Of a stretch of DNA of 11,229 nucleotides, positions 1 through 5,656 are shown piece after piece (positions within the stretch are counted from its first letter, which is position 1; the number at the start of each line of letters is the position of its first letter). The notes under the pieces were generated by a model. The model made no database searches. It saw only the letters and a list, made by a program, of their open reading frames with translations, and was not told the DNA's origin. This DNA comes from Oscillospiraceae bacterium UBA1230 (GTDB lineage: Bacteria; Bacillota; Clostridia; Oscillospirales; Oscillospiraceae): positions 21,235 to 32,463 of the forward strand of contig DBWU01000071.1 in NCBI GenBank assembly GCA_002309395.1, in the 5' to 3' direction. The position numbers were made by a program, and so were the translations under genes.

Positions 1-24
1 AAGAAACTGGTGGACAAAAGATGA
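1..24 (+). CDS. Possible 3' end of an upstream gene (partial)
   Basis: Reading from base 1 gives KKLVDKR and a TGA at 22-24, which overlaps the ATG at 21-23 of the next gene as ATGA. That four-base overlap is a common arrangement of translationally coupled genes, so the tail of an upstream cotranscribed gene may be present. Only seven codons are visible, so neither identity nor reality can be tested here. Confidence 0.3.
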   Translation, partial: KKLVDKR

Positions 25-2270
25 CAGACGAAGAACTGGATCTCATGCTGTCGGAAACGGGGCGGCTGCTGCGCGGCGTGAAACCCGTGGAAGGCGAAGA
101 ATACTCGTTGGAAGACATCCTGGCGGAATACGGGCAGGGTGGGGCGGAGCCTGCGCCGGAAACGGAGCCTGCGCCAGAGCCGAAGCCGGAGCCAAAGCCT
201 GCGCCGAAGGTCGCGCCGATTGACAAAGAGCCGGCGCCCAGCGTGGACACGGTGGATCTGCGCCATACGGTGGCGCAGACCATGGAGAAGATGATGCACG
301 GCGTGCCGGTAAAATCGCCGGAGAAGAAACGCGCCGAGCCAGAGCCGAAGCCGGAACCGAAGCCTGCGGCGAAGAGCGCGGTGAAAGCACCGCCGGCGCG
401 GAGCATTTTCCCTGCCGAGCCGGAGGGCAAACGCACCGTTCCCCTGGAAAAGGTGATGTCGCGGACGGTGGAATCGGTGCTGGACGAGGACGACGCGATC
501 CTGGAGCCGCCCATTCCGCTGGATCAAAAACTGCGTGACGTTCTGGAGAGCGCGGTGGCGCGGTTTCGCGCCGTTCGCCGGCGGAAACGGGACCGGGAGG
601 ACACGGAATCGCTGTGGGAGAAGCCGGAACGGGCGGAGCCGAAAGAGGAACCGGAACCGGATCTGGACGACGCGGTGCGCGACGTTAAGCGCCGCTGTGC
701 CGCGCTGCGAAGCTATACGCTGTGGACGGCGGTCTTCGCGCTTTTGCTGCTGGTGCTGACCGCGACGGACGCGGCAGGGTGGACGGCGGGACTGTGGAGC
801 GGTTCGCCTGCATTTCAGGCGCTTTTATATGCGCTGCTTTTATTGCTGACGGCGCTCTCGTCCGTGCCTCTTTGGCAGGAGCTGTCCCGGCAGGTGCGGC
901 GGCACCGCCCGGGTTGTGAAGCGGCGGCGGCGGCGGTATCGGTGCTGGTATCGGTAAGCGAATGTATCCGCTGTGCCGTCAGCGGTGCGGCGGTACCGCT
1001 GATGGCGGCAAGTCCGGCGGTCTTCCTCTTTTTGTGCATGGAAGGCACTCTGCTGGAGAGCGAGCGGCGGCGTGAAACGTTCCGCCTGGCGCAGCTGGGC
1101 GGCGTGCCGCCTTTCGGCGTGTCGGTCACGGCGGCGGGGAGCTGTAAGCGCCGCGGCACGCTCAAGGGGCTGTACCGCCTGTCCATGCGGCCCGACCCGT
1201 CCCGGCACTGGCAACAGATCCTGGCGCCGCTCTACGTGGCGATCACCGCGGTGTTGGCAGGCGTAGTATCCTTCAGCCGCGGCGAGGGAGAGCAGATCCT
1301 GCGAGTCTGGTCGCTGCTGCTGGCGGTGGCGATCCCGTTTTCCATGCCGCTGACCGGGGCGCTGCCCCTGCGGTATCTCACGCGCCGCCTTGCCAAGAGC
1401 GGCTGTGCGGTGGCAGGATATGCCGGGGCGCGTATGGCGAGCCGGAGCCGCCGCGTGGTGGTGTGCGACAGCGATCTGTTTCCCCCGGGAACGGTGGGCT
1501 TGAACGGTTTGAAGGTGTTCGGCGAGGAGATCGGCAAGGTGGTCTCTTACGCCGCCAGCGTCACCTCCCAGGCGCACAGCCAGTTGACGCCGCTGTTCGA
1601 GGAGCTTTTGACCGCCGAGGGCGGATGCATCGTCCCGGTACACGATATGCAGTTTTACGAGGAAGGCGGCGTGGGCGGCACCATCCGCGGCGAGAGCGTG
1701 ATGATGGGCAGCGCCTACTTCATGCGTAAGCATCACGTCACGTTGCCCCAGGAGCTGAAACTGAAAACGGGCGTCTTTCTGGCGGTGGACGGGGCGCTGA
1801 TCGCCATTTTCGCCATCAAGTATCAGCCGTCCCGGAACGTGGAATGGGCGTTGCGGGCACTGCGCCGCAACCGGGTCGAACCGGTGATGGCGACCCGTAG
1901 CTGTAACGTGACGCCGCCGCTGTTGCGCCGCAAATTCAATCTGGACGCCAAGCCGATCTATCCCAACGTATCCACCCGCCTCGCCTTAAGCGAGCAGTGC
2001 GATGAAACGGCGCAGATCGCCCCCGCCATCATCTATCGGGAAGGCTTGATGCCCCTGACGGAAGTGGTGGTGGGCGGACGGCGCATGACCCGCTCGGTGA
2101 CGGTGGCGACGGTGCTGGCGTACTTGGGCGGCCTGTGCGGACTGCTGCTGGCGTACTATCTTACCTCCGTGGGGGCGTGGGAGCAGTTGGAGCCGTTGCG
2201 TGTGCTGGGGTATCAGGCGCTTTGGCTGCTGCCCACCTGGCTTTTGAGCAGTTTGGTGAAACACTATTAA
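21..2270 (+). CDS. Membrane protein resembling a catalytically degenerate P1B-type ATPase, with a Pro/Glu/Lys-rich N-terminus
   Basis: The 749-residue product has an acidic, proline-rich, probably disordered cytoplasmic N-terminus (about 1-225, with EPKPEPKP repeats). Eight likely membrane helices follow at about 232-252, 264-284, 301-320, 322-345, 399-418, 428-449, 692-714 and 726-746. The 2+2+2+2 spacing, with a large soluble block at 450-690, matches P1B metal ATPases. The segment AIPFSMPLTGALPL (437-450) sits where the CPC metal-site helix would be. CDSDLF (482-487) lies where DKTGT is expected, AHSQL (518-522) resembles the SEHPL motif, and GGVGGTIRGESVMMGS (549-564) resembles the nucleotide-domain GxG region. 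CPC, DKTGT, TGD and GDGxND are all altered or absent, and the actuator loop (346-398) is short. A transport ATPase is therefore unlikely; a scaffold or sensor role is inference. The start could lie further upstream, because the frame is open to base 1; ATG 21 is chosen for its ATGA overlap. Confidence 0.75.
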   Translation: MTDEELDLMLSETGRLLRGVKPVEGEEYSLEDILAEYGQGGAEPAPETEPAPEPKPEPKPAPKVAPIDKEPAPSVDTVDLRHTVAQTMEKMMHGVPVKSPEKKRAEPEPKPEPKPAAKSAVKAPPARSIFPAEPEGKRTVPLEKVMSRTVESVLDEDDAILEPPIPLDQKLRDVLESAVARFRAVRRRKRDREDTESLWEKPERAEPKEEPEPDLDDAVRDVKRRCAALRSYTLWTAVFALLLLVLTATDAAGWTAGLWSGSPAFQALLYALLLLLTALSSVPLWQELSRQVRRHRPGCEAAAAAVSVLVSVSECIRCAVSGAAVPLMAASPAVFLFLCMEGTLLESERRRETFRLAQLGGVPPFGVSVTAAGSCKRRGTLKGLYRLSMRPDPSRHWQQILAPLYVAITAVLAGVVSFSRGEGEQILRVWSLLLAVAIPFSMPLTGALPLRYLTRRLAKSGCAVAGYAGARMASRSRRVVVCDSDLFPPGTVGLNGLKVFGEEIGKVVSYAASVTSQAHSQLTPLFEELLTAEGGCIVPVHDMQFYEEGGVGGTIRGESVMMGSAYFMRKHHVTLPQELKLKTGVFLAVDGALIAIFAIKYQPSRNVEWALRALRRNRVEPVMATRSCNVTPPLLRRKFNLDAKPIYPNVSTRLALSEQCDETAQIAPAIIYREGLMPLTEVVVGGRRMTRSVTVATVLAYLGGLCGLLLAYYLTSVGAWEQLEPLRVLGYQALWLLPTWLLSSLVKHY
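173..374 (+). repeat. Pair of 37-nt imperfect direct repeats encoding PEPKP segments
   Basis: Bases 173-209 and 338-374 match at 34 of 37 positions and are in the same reading frame. Both encode Pro-Glu/Pro-Lys dipeptide repeats in the disordered N-terminus of the P-type ATPase-like protein. Such coding repeats often expand or contract by slippage, so their number may vary between strains. Confidence 0.7.
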
Positions 2271-2288
2271 AATGTTGCGCAATATCCG

Positions 2289-2336
2289 GCAAGACCGGCG
2301 AGCCAAGGAAAAGGTTCGCCGGTCTTGCTGTTTTTT
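2289..2336 (+). terminator. Strong intrinsic terminator after the P-type ATPase-like gene
   Basis: The arms GCAAGACCGGCGAGCC (2289-2304) and GGTTCGCCGGTCTTGC (2313-2328) pair over 16 bp with one G-U. They close an 8-nt loop and are followed by TGTTTTTT. The hairpin lies 18 bp past the stop codon and marks the change to AT-richer DNA. Confidence 0.93.
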
Positions 2337-2348
2337 GCCATAAAAGGC

Positions 2349-2377
2349 TTGTTATGGGAAATTAAGTATGATACAAT
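2349..2377 (+). promoter_or_regulatory. SigmaA promoter for the structured leader and zinc-ribbon cluster
   Basis: TTGTTA (2349-2354) and TACAAT (2372-2377) are separated by exactly 17 bp. Transcription would start near 2384, right at the 5' arm of the long leader helix. That coincidence supports both the promoter and the RNA. Confidence 0.75.
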
Positions 2378-2383
2378 ACAAAT

Positions 2384-2548
2384 TGCCACACAAACTGCAT
2401 AAAAAGACGATCCATGGGGAAGTGTTTTTATTAGTAAAAACGCTTTCTCCACTTTGCGTTCCCTGTGGATCGTAATGAGGTTTGTGTGGCAGCAGACGGA
2501 GAGGCGTTTTTCGTGCGCGGCTTCGGCTGCGCACTTTTTATTTTTTTT
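2384..2548 (+). ncRNA. Structured leader RNA or small RNA (about 165 nt) of unrecognised class
   Basis: Outer helix P1 pairs 2384-2395 with 2480-2491 (12 bp, perfect). P2 pairs 2407-2420 with 2460-2473 (14 bp, two G-U). An apical 7-bp hairpin with loop TTAG lies at 2424-2441. Together they form a long rod with an asymmetric internal loop (11 nt against 6 nt), followed by a single-stranded stretch and an intrinsic terminator at 2513-2548. A strong promoter starts it and a terminator ends it just before a ribosome binding site. It could be a cis-acting attenuator or riboswitch for the zinc-ribbon cluster, or a stand-alone small RNA. I do not recognise the conserved cores of TPP, SAM, FMN, purine, glycine, lysine or T-box elements. 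A 6S-like rod is a remote alternative. Confidence 0.65.
2513..2548 (+). terminator. Intrinsic terminator between the leader RNA and the first zinc-ribbon gene
   Basis: GTGCGCGGC and GCTGCGCAC form a 9-bp stem (one G-U) on a TTCG tetraloop at 2513-2534. TTTTTATTTTTTTT follows at 2535-2548. The U-tract directly touches the GGAGGA ribosome binding site (2549-2554). Expression of the downstream genes must therefore depend on readthrough or regulated antitermination, unless another promoter exists. Confidence 0.88.
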
Positions 2549-2561
2549 GGAGGAAAGAAAG

Positions 2562-2732
2562 ATGAACGAATCAAATCGAGTGCACAAGTTTTGTATTAAC
2601 TGCGGCAAAGAGATGATGTCAGATGCAGAGGTCTGCCTGTGCTGTGGCGCGGTGCAGACCAGTAGCGCAGCAGCGCGCTATGGAGCAAGTTACATTAAGC
2701 CAAAGAAGTCAAGTCAAACAAGCGGTTTTTGA
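2562..2732 (+). CDS. Truncated zinc-ribbon protein (N-terminal part of a split gene)
   Basis: ATG 2562 follows GGAGGA (2549-2554) at 7 nt and gives 56 residues. Cys11-x2-Cys14 and Cys25-x2-Cys28 form a four-cysteine zinc ribbon like those of the three following genes. A short Lys/Ser linker follows and then TGA at 2730-2732. The same frame stays open beyond this TGA to 3038 and encodes the membrane part expected for this protein type. The 56-residue product is therefore probably a truncated form of a 158-residue protein and would be soluble. A longer in-frame start at 2454 lies inside the leader RNA, has no ribosome binding site, and is rejected. Confidence 0.7.
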   Translation: MNESNRVHKFCINCGKEMMSDAEVCLCCGAVQTSSAAARYGASYIKPKKSSQTSGF

Positions 2733-3038
2733 GAGTTCCTGTTCGGAAACGCCGGACGGAAAATTCAAATTATTAGCGGCATACTGTTTGTGTTGAATGT
2801 AATAGCATTTGTCATATTAGCATTTACTTTGGGAATTGAGGAGGTGGGATTATATTATTCAACGCGCAAAGTGGTTACCCCTTTGTTTTGGATGTACCTA
2901 TTTGGCGGGCCGTTGGTTTCTTATGTGGAATGTCTCCTGTTCTATGGGCTGGGCGAGTTGGTGCAAAATTCCACAGATATACGGGAAGAACTACGAGAAC
3001 TACGGGCAGCATCGGTAACGGAGGCCGGAGAAAGATGA
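2733..3038 (+). pseudogene. Membrane half of the split zinc-ribbon protein, after an in-frame TGA
   Basis: This continues the frame of the preceding 56-codon gene with no frameshift. It begins EFLFGNAGRKIQIISG, then has a membrane helix (about 2772-2835), a second hydrophobic helix (about 2886-2955), and a charged tail with GLGELVQNSTDIREELREL. A zinc ribbon followed by two helices and a GELV-type tail is a layout I associate with clostridial zinc-ribbon membrane proteins. The only internal starts, such as GTG 2790, have no ribosome binding site and fall inside the first helix, so independent translation is unlikely. The end overlaps the next start as ATGA (3035-3038), as in a functional operon. 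Disruption looks recent: a CGA-to-TGA transition would explain it. Readthrough or a sequencing error are alternatives. Confidence 0.65.
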
Positions 3039-3376
3039 AATACTGCTCTCACTGCGGGAAAGAGATTGCAGACGAAGCGGTTGTGTGCATCTATTGCGGA
3101 TGTGCAGTGCCTCGCTTGCGGTATCAAGCAACGCCTGCGCCGGAGCTACGGCAGGAAAAAACAGCAGACAAAGCGGATGCCGCGCTCATTGTGCTATGCG
3201 TAATTTTCCCGATTGTCGGGTTGATCTTATGGGCGCTGAAAAAGGAAGAAACACCGAAAGCAGCAGGTGCATACGGGAAAGCGGCATTGATTTCCTTTTG
3301 CGTGGAAATCGGAGTGACATTATTCATATATTTGGTGATTGCCGCAATAATCGGTTCTTTTATGAGTTACATTTAA
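3035..3376 (+). CDS. Zinc-ribbon membrane protein (113 aa)
   Basis: The N-terminus MKYCSHCGKEIADEAVVC carries Cys4-x2-Cys7 and Cys18-x2-Cys21, a zinc-ribbon fold, with an extra Cys23. A charged linker (about 27-47) leads to membrane helices at about 48-67 and 83-108. ATG 3035 overlaps the stop of the preceding frame by four bases, with GGAG-like sequence at 3020-3030, so translational coupling is likely. The longer frame starting upstream at 2888 is rejected because the cysteine motif and the ribosome binding site fix this start. The function is unknown. Zinc ribbons on small membrane proteins usually mediate protein contacts or structure, not catalysis. Confidence 0.85.
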   Translation: MKYCSHCGKEIADEAVVCIYCGCAVPRLRYQATPAPELRQEKTADKADAALIVLCVIFPIVGLILWALKKEETPKAAGAYGKAALISFCVEIGVTLFIYLVIAAIIGSFMSYI

Positions 3377-3417
3377 TCGCGCTGTGTGCGCTAAAAAAGA
3401 AAGAGAGGGATAGAAAA

Positions 3418-3858
3418 ATGAAGTATTGTGAAAAGTGCGGAAGGGAATTGTTGGACGAGGCGGTTATTTGCCCAGGGTGCGGCTGTGCGGTAAACGGGGC
3501 GGCGCAGAAGGCGCGCCAAAATAGCGATGAAGCAGGTTACAGTGCAGCGGTGAGCTCGGCAAATACCATGCTGTGGGGCGGCACAGCTTGCTTTGTTGTT
3601 GGCATTATTGCGTTTCTGGCAATAAGCATATATGTCGGATCCGCATTGTGCGTGGTTGCGGCGTTGCTCTATGCTATGCCGATGAATAAACTGAGAAACG
3701 CAGTAAAGGAAAGGTCTGGCGCGGATAAGGAGGCCTTTAAAGCCGAGCTTAAACAGGCCGACACGCAAGTTTCCAATCAAAGCTCGGCATATCGCACCAC
3801 AAAAATACTCAGGATTCTTGCGGCGGTCATTGGTATTATCACGCTCTTTTTCTGGTAA
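3418..3858 (+). CDS. Zinc-ribbon membrane protein (146 aa)
   Basis: The start MKYCEKCGRELLDEAVIC is nearly the same as in the genes on either side (Cys4, Cys7, Cys18, Cys21). The rest differs: a Gln/Ala/Ser linker, two closely spaced membrane helices (about 51-71 and 72-88), a charged amphipathic stretch (about 90-125) and a last helix at the C-terminus (about 129-145). ATG 3418 follows a GAGGGA-type site at about 7 nt. The gene begins 41 bp after the previous stop, so cotranscription is likely. The shared head on a different tail suggests duplication followed by tail divergence or exchange. No function is recognised. Confidence 0.85.
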   Translation: MKYCEKCGRELLDEAVICPGCGCAVNGAAQKARQNSDEAGYSAAVSSANTMLWGGTACFVVGIIAFLAISIYVGSALCVVAALLYAMPMNKLRNAVKERSGADKEAFKAELKQADTQVSNQSSAYRTTKILRILAAVIGIITLFFW

Positions 3859-3915
3859 TTAAGTGCGAGAAAAGAAAACCGTTAAGTAATTTGAAAAACA
3901 GGGAAGGAGAAAATA

Positions 3916-4395
3916 GTGAAATACTGTTCTCACTGTGGAAAAGAGTTGCTGGATGAGGCTGTCATTTGTCCGAACTGCGGTTGTGCTACCGGATATCGCG
4001 CGTCGGGGCAGGCGCAGGGAAACAGGGCAAGTCTTGTCGCGGAGCTGGCAAATAAGGTAAAAATAAACGGGATCATTTGGCTTTGTATAGCGGGCGTACA
4101 AATTATTCTGGGGATTACTTTTAATTGGATCCTTTTAATAATTGGCGCGCTCAATATTTATTCCGGCATTCAGAATTTGCAGTATAGCAATACCGTGATA
4201 GAAAATCCAACAGGAATTGTTCAGAGATTTGAGCCACTGACAAGCCCGATCATAACGCTGATTTATAACCTGCTTTTTGGAGGCGTGATTGGCGTAGTGG
4301 GTTCCATTTATTATCTGGCGTGTATTCGCGGTTTTGTGCTGAACAACCGTCAGGCCTTTGAGGAGATTGAGGCGCAGGCCTCTGTAATTTGTTGA
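3916..4395 (+). CDS. Zinc-ribbon membrane protein (159 aa, GTG start)
   Basis: The zinc ribbon uses Cys4, Cys7, Cys18 and Cys21, with head MKYCSHCGKELLDEAVICPN. The region from VAELANKVKINGIIW through NIYSGIQNLQYSNTVIENP to about 145 resembles a zinc-ribbon membrane protein type I know from Firmicutes. Helices lie at about 52-68, 70-86 and 111-137, and FVLNNRQAFEEIEAQ forms a charged tail. GTG 3916 is chosen because it gives the same cysteine spacing as the paralogues and follows GGAAGGAG (3902-3909). I infer membrane localisation with the zinc ribbon on the cytoplasmic side. The biochemical role is unknown. Confidence 0.87.
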   Translation: MKYCSHCGKELLDEAVICPNCGCATGYRASGQAQGNRASLVAELANKVKINGIIWLCIAGVQIILGITFNWILLIIGALNIYSGIQNLQYSNTVIENPTGIVQRFEPLTSPIITLIYNLLFGGVIGVVGSIYYLACIRGFVLNNRQAFEEIEAQASVIC

Positions 4396-4419
4396 TTTTA
4401 TATTGGGAGGAAATTAAAT

Positions 4420-4956
4420 ATGAAACGAATGATATCTCTATTTTGCGCTCTTGGGCTTTTATTCGGACTGTGCACAGGTTGCGGGGGGAAGAAAAGCGAC
4501 AACTATCGAGCGGAGATAAAAATGTTTGATTTAGTGGATGCTGCAACGGAAAAGAATTTACAGAAGTTTTGGGCGGATATAGATAAAGCCGTAGATAAAG
4601 ACGAAGCAAGCGATCACTCAATAGATGCAGAGGATCAATTTATTGATGCTGTGTGGGGTGCGTACGAGAAGTATCTCGAGACATATTTTTCAGAAGAGGG
4701 TGTCATAGGAAAATTGAATCAGATAGAAGACTCCGACAAGACGGATAGTGATGCCCTCTATGAGTCAGCTTTAAAGAATGGTATTAAACTAGACGCATTA
4801 TTTACATCGACTGTTTTTCTTGATATGCGAATAGCTGCTGCTGAAGGGACTCTGTTGATTTCAGATGGCTATGATAAATGCCATGATCTAATTGAGGAGA
4901 TATCGCAATTCTTCTATGCTCAGGATTATTATACGACACGGCTTACGCGCAAATAA
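4420..4956 (+). CDS. Small secreted lipoprotein of unknown function
   Basis: The 178-residue product begins MKRM and has a hydrophobic signal segment ending LCTGC, with Cys21 as the likely lipidated residue. Cys at -3 makes the lipobox slightly atypical. The mature part is acidic and mostly helical by composition, with no zinc ribbon and no domain I recognise. ATG 4420 follows GGGAGGA (4405-4411). The 24-bp gap after the last zinc-ribbon gene implies an operon, so it may be the extracytoplasmic partner of those membrane proteins; this is inference. A TAATAAT/ATTATTA inverted repeat (4954-4969) covers its stop codon. Codon use is AT-rich, like the rest of the island. Confidence 0.8.
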   Translation: MKRMISLFCALGLLFGLCTGCGGKKSDNYRAEIKMFDLVDAATEKNLQKFWADIDKAVDKDEASDHSIDAEDQFIDAVWGAYEKYLETYFSEEGVIGKLNQIEDSDKTDSDALYESALKNGIKLDALFTSTVFLDMRIAAAEGTLLISDGYDKCHDLIEEISQFFYAQDYYTTRLTRK

Positions 4957-5019
4957 TAATGAATTATTAAATGCAAGGGAGAAATGATTGTGCAGATTGA
5001 TTTCGCACCTTAACGGGTG

Positions 5020-5047
5020 TTTACATAGAACGCAGTTATCATATAAA
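5020..5047 (+). promoter_or_regulatory. Possible promoter for the unrecognised 117-aa gene
   Basis: TTTACA (5020-5025) and TATAAA (5042-5047) are 16 bp apart, 32 bp upstream of the chosen ATG. The surrounding DNA is AT-rich, so chance matches are common. Confidence 0.4.
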
Positions 5048-5079
5048 GTTACTAAATGAATGATGGGAGGATTCATACT

Positions 5080-5433
5080 ATGCTATACGACAACAAGGGA
5101 AATGCAATCGAAAAGGTCAGCCGCGTCAACTTGCCGACGAGTATGCTGAAGGACGCAGAGGATTACATCAAGGGAGCTGTGCACGGGCACTACAAGAACA
5201 GTAGCGATGAGCCGTTCTCTGTGCGCCTGCTCTTCGGCGGCGTAAACGGCAACTGGAACGGCACCCCCCTACAGGCTATCTACGAGCACTACAAGGCGCA
5301 GGGACATGCATCGCCAGAAAGAATAGCAGCGCAGAAGGTGGGGTATCTTCTGAAATCGGTTTTAATTCATGATAAAAAGAGGTCGTTCTGTCTGGCAGGG
5401 AAAGATACCGGGGCTCGTTATAAGGTTATATAG
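5080..5433 (+). CDS. Uncharacterised soluble protein (117 aa)
   Basis: ATG 5080 is preferred over the in-frame ATG 5056 because GGGAGG (5065-5070) lies 9 nt before it. The product has no signal peptide or membrane helix. Visible features are a central SVRLLFGGVNGNWNGTPL stretch rich in Gly/Asn/Trp, a helix IYEHYKAQG, and a C-terminal AAQKVGYLLKSVLIHDKK region that is basic and probably helical. I do not recognise a family. It is the last gene of the AT-rich island and is followed directly by a terminator. The basic C-terminal helix would fit a small nucleic-acid or protein-binding domain, but this is only a guess. Confidence 0.7.
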   Translation: MLYDNKGNAIEKVSRVNLPTSMLKDAEDYIKGAVHGHYKNSSDEPFSVRLLFGGVNGNWNGTPLQAIYEHYKAQGHASPERIAAQKVGYLLKSVLIHDKKRSFCLAGKDTGARYKVI

Positions 5434-5440
5434 TGAACGA

Positions 5441-5484
5441 AAAATAGTCCGCCTTGCTCAATCGAGGAAGGCGGACTATTTTTT
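5441..5484 (+). terminator. Near-symmetrical intrinsic terminator closing the island
   Basis: AAAATAGTCCGCCTT (5441-5455) pairs perfectly with AAGGCGGACTATTTT (5468-5482) and is followed by more T. Because the left arm begins with an A-run, it could terminate from either direction. Confidence 0.93.
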
Positions 5485-5563
5485 GCGCTGGAGACCAAGC
5501 GCGTTTTTGCACCTTGCGCAAAAATTTCGCGTGAAATTCTGCCGTTTCGCCGGAAAAATATAG

Positions 5564-5592
5564 TTGTCAGGCAGGAAAAAATAGTATATAAT
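5564..5592 (+). promoter_or_regulatory. Strong sigmaA promoter of the EF-G paralogue
   Basis: TTGTCA (5564-5569) and TATAAT (5587-5592) have a 17-bp spacer. Upstream are two inverted repeats, TTTTTGC/GCAAAAA (5504-5524) and AATTTC/GAAATT (5523-5538), of unknown meaning. The 5' leader (about 5599-5656) has a small GCGCC/GGCGC hairpin. Confidence 0.88.
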
Positions 5593-5656
5593 CTATTCTG
5601 TTGGATCATCGGCGCCGGTTGCGGCGCTTATAACATGAAGGGAGAAACGAACCACT

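Noticed and set aside
840..1736. 298-codon - strand frame across the P-type ATPase-like gene
   Set aside because: Antisense shadow of a GC-rich gene, with low-complexity His/Arg/Gln composition.
2384..2548. 6S RNA
   Set aside because: The rod-like fold and the size are loosely similar, but there is no large symmetrical central bubble, and the position just before a ribosome binding site argues for a leader. It is left as a remote alternative.
2730..2759. Selenocysteine insertion at TGA 2730
   Set aside because: A hairpin follows, but there is no CxxU or other redox motif, the site is in a linker before a membrane helix, and the loop AAACG has no early G of bacterial SECIS type. It is kept only as possible readthrough.
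2790..3038. Independent gene starting at GTG 2790
   Set aside because: There is no ribosome binding site, the start falls inside a membrane helix, and the frame is continuous with the upstream zinc ribbon through the TGA at 2730.
4984..5013. Nine-codon ORF (MIVQIDFAP)
   Set aside because: The AAGGGAG site is only about 2 nt from the ATG, too close for normal initiation, and nothing else supports translation.
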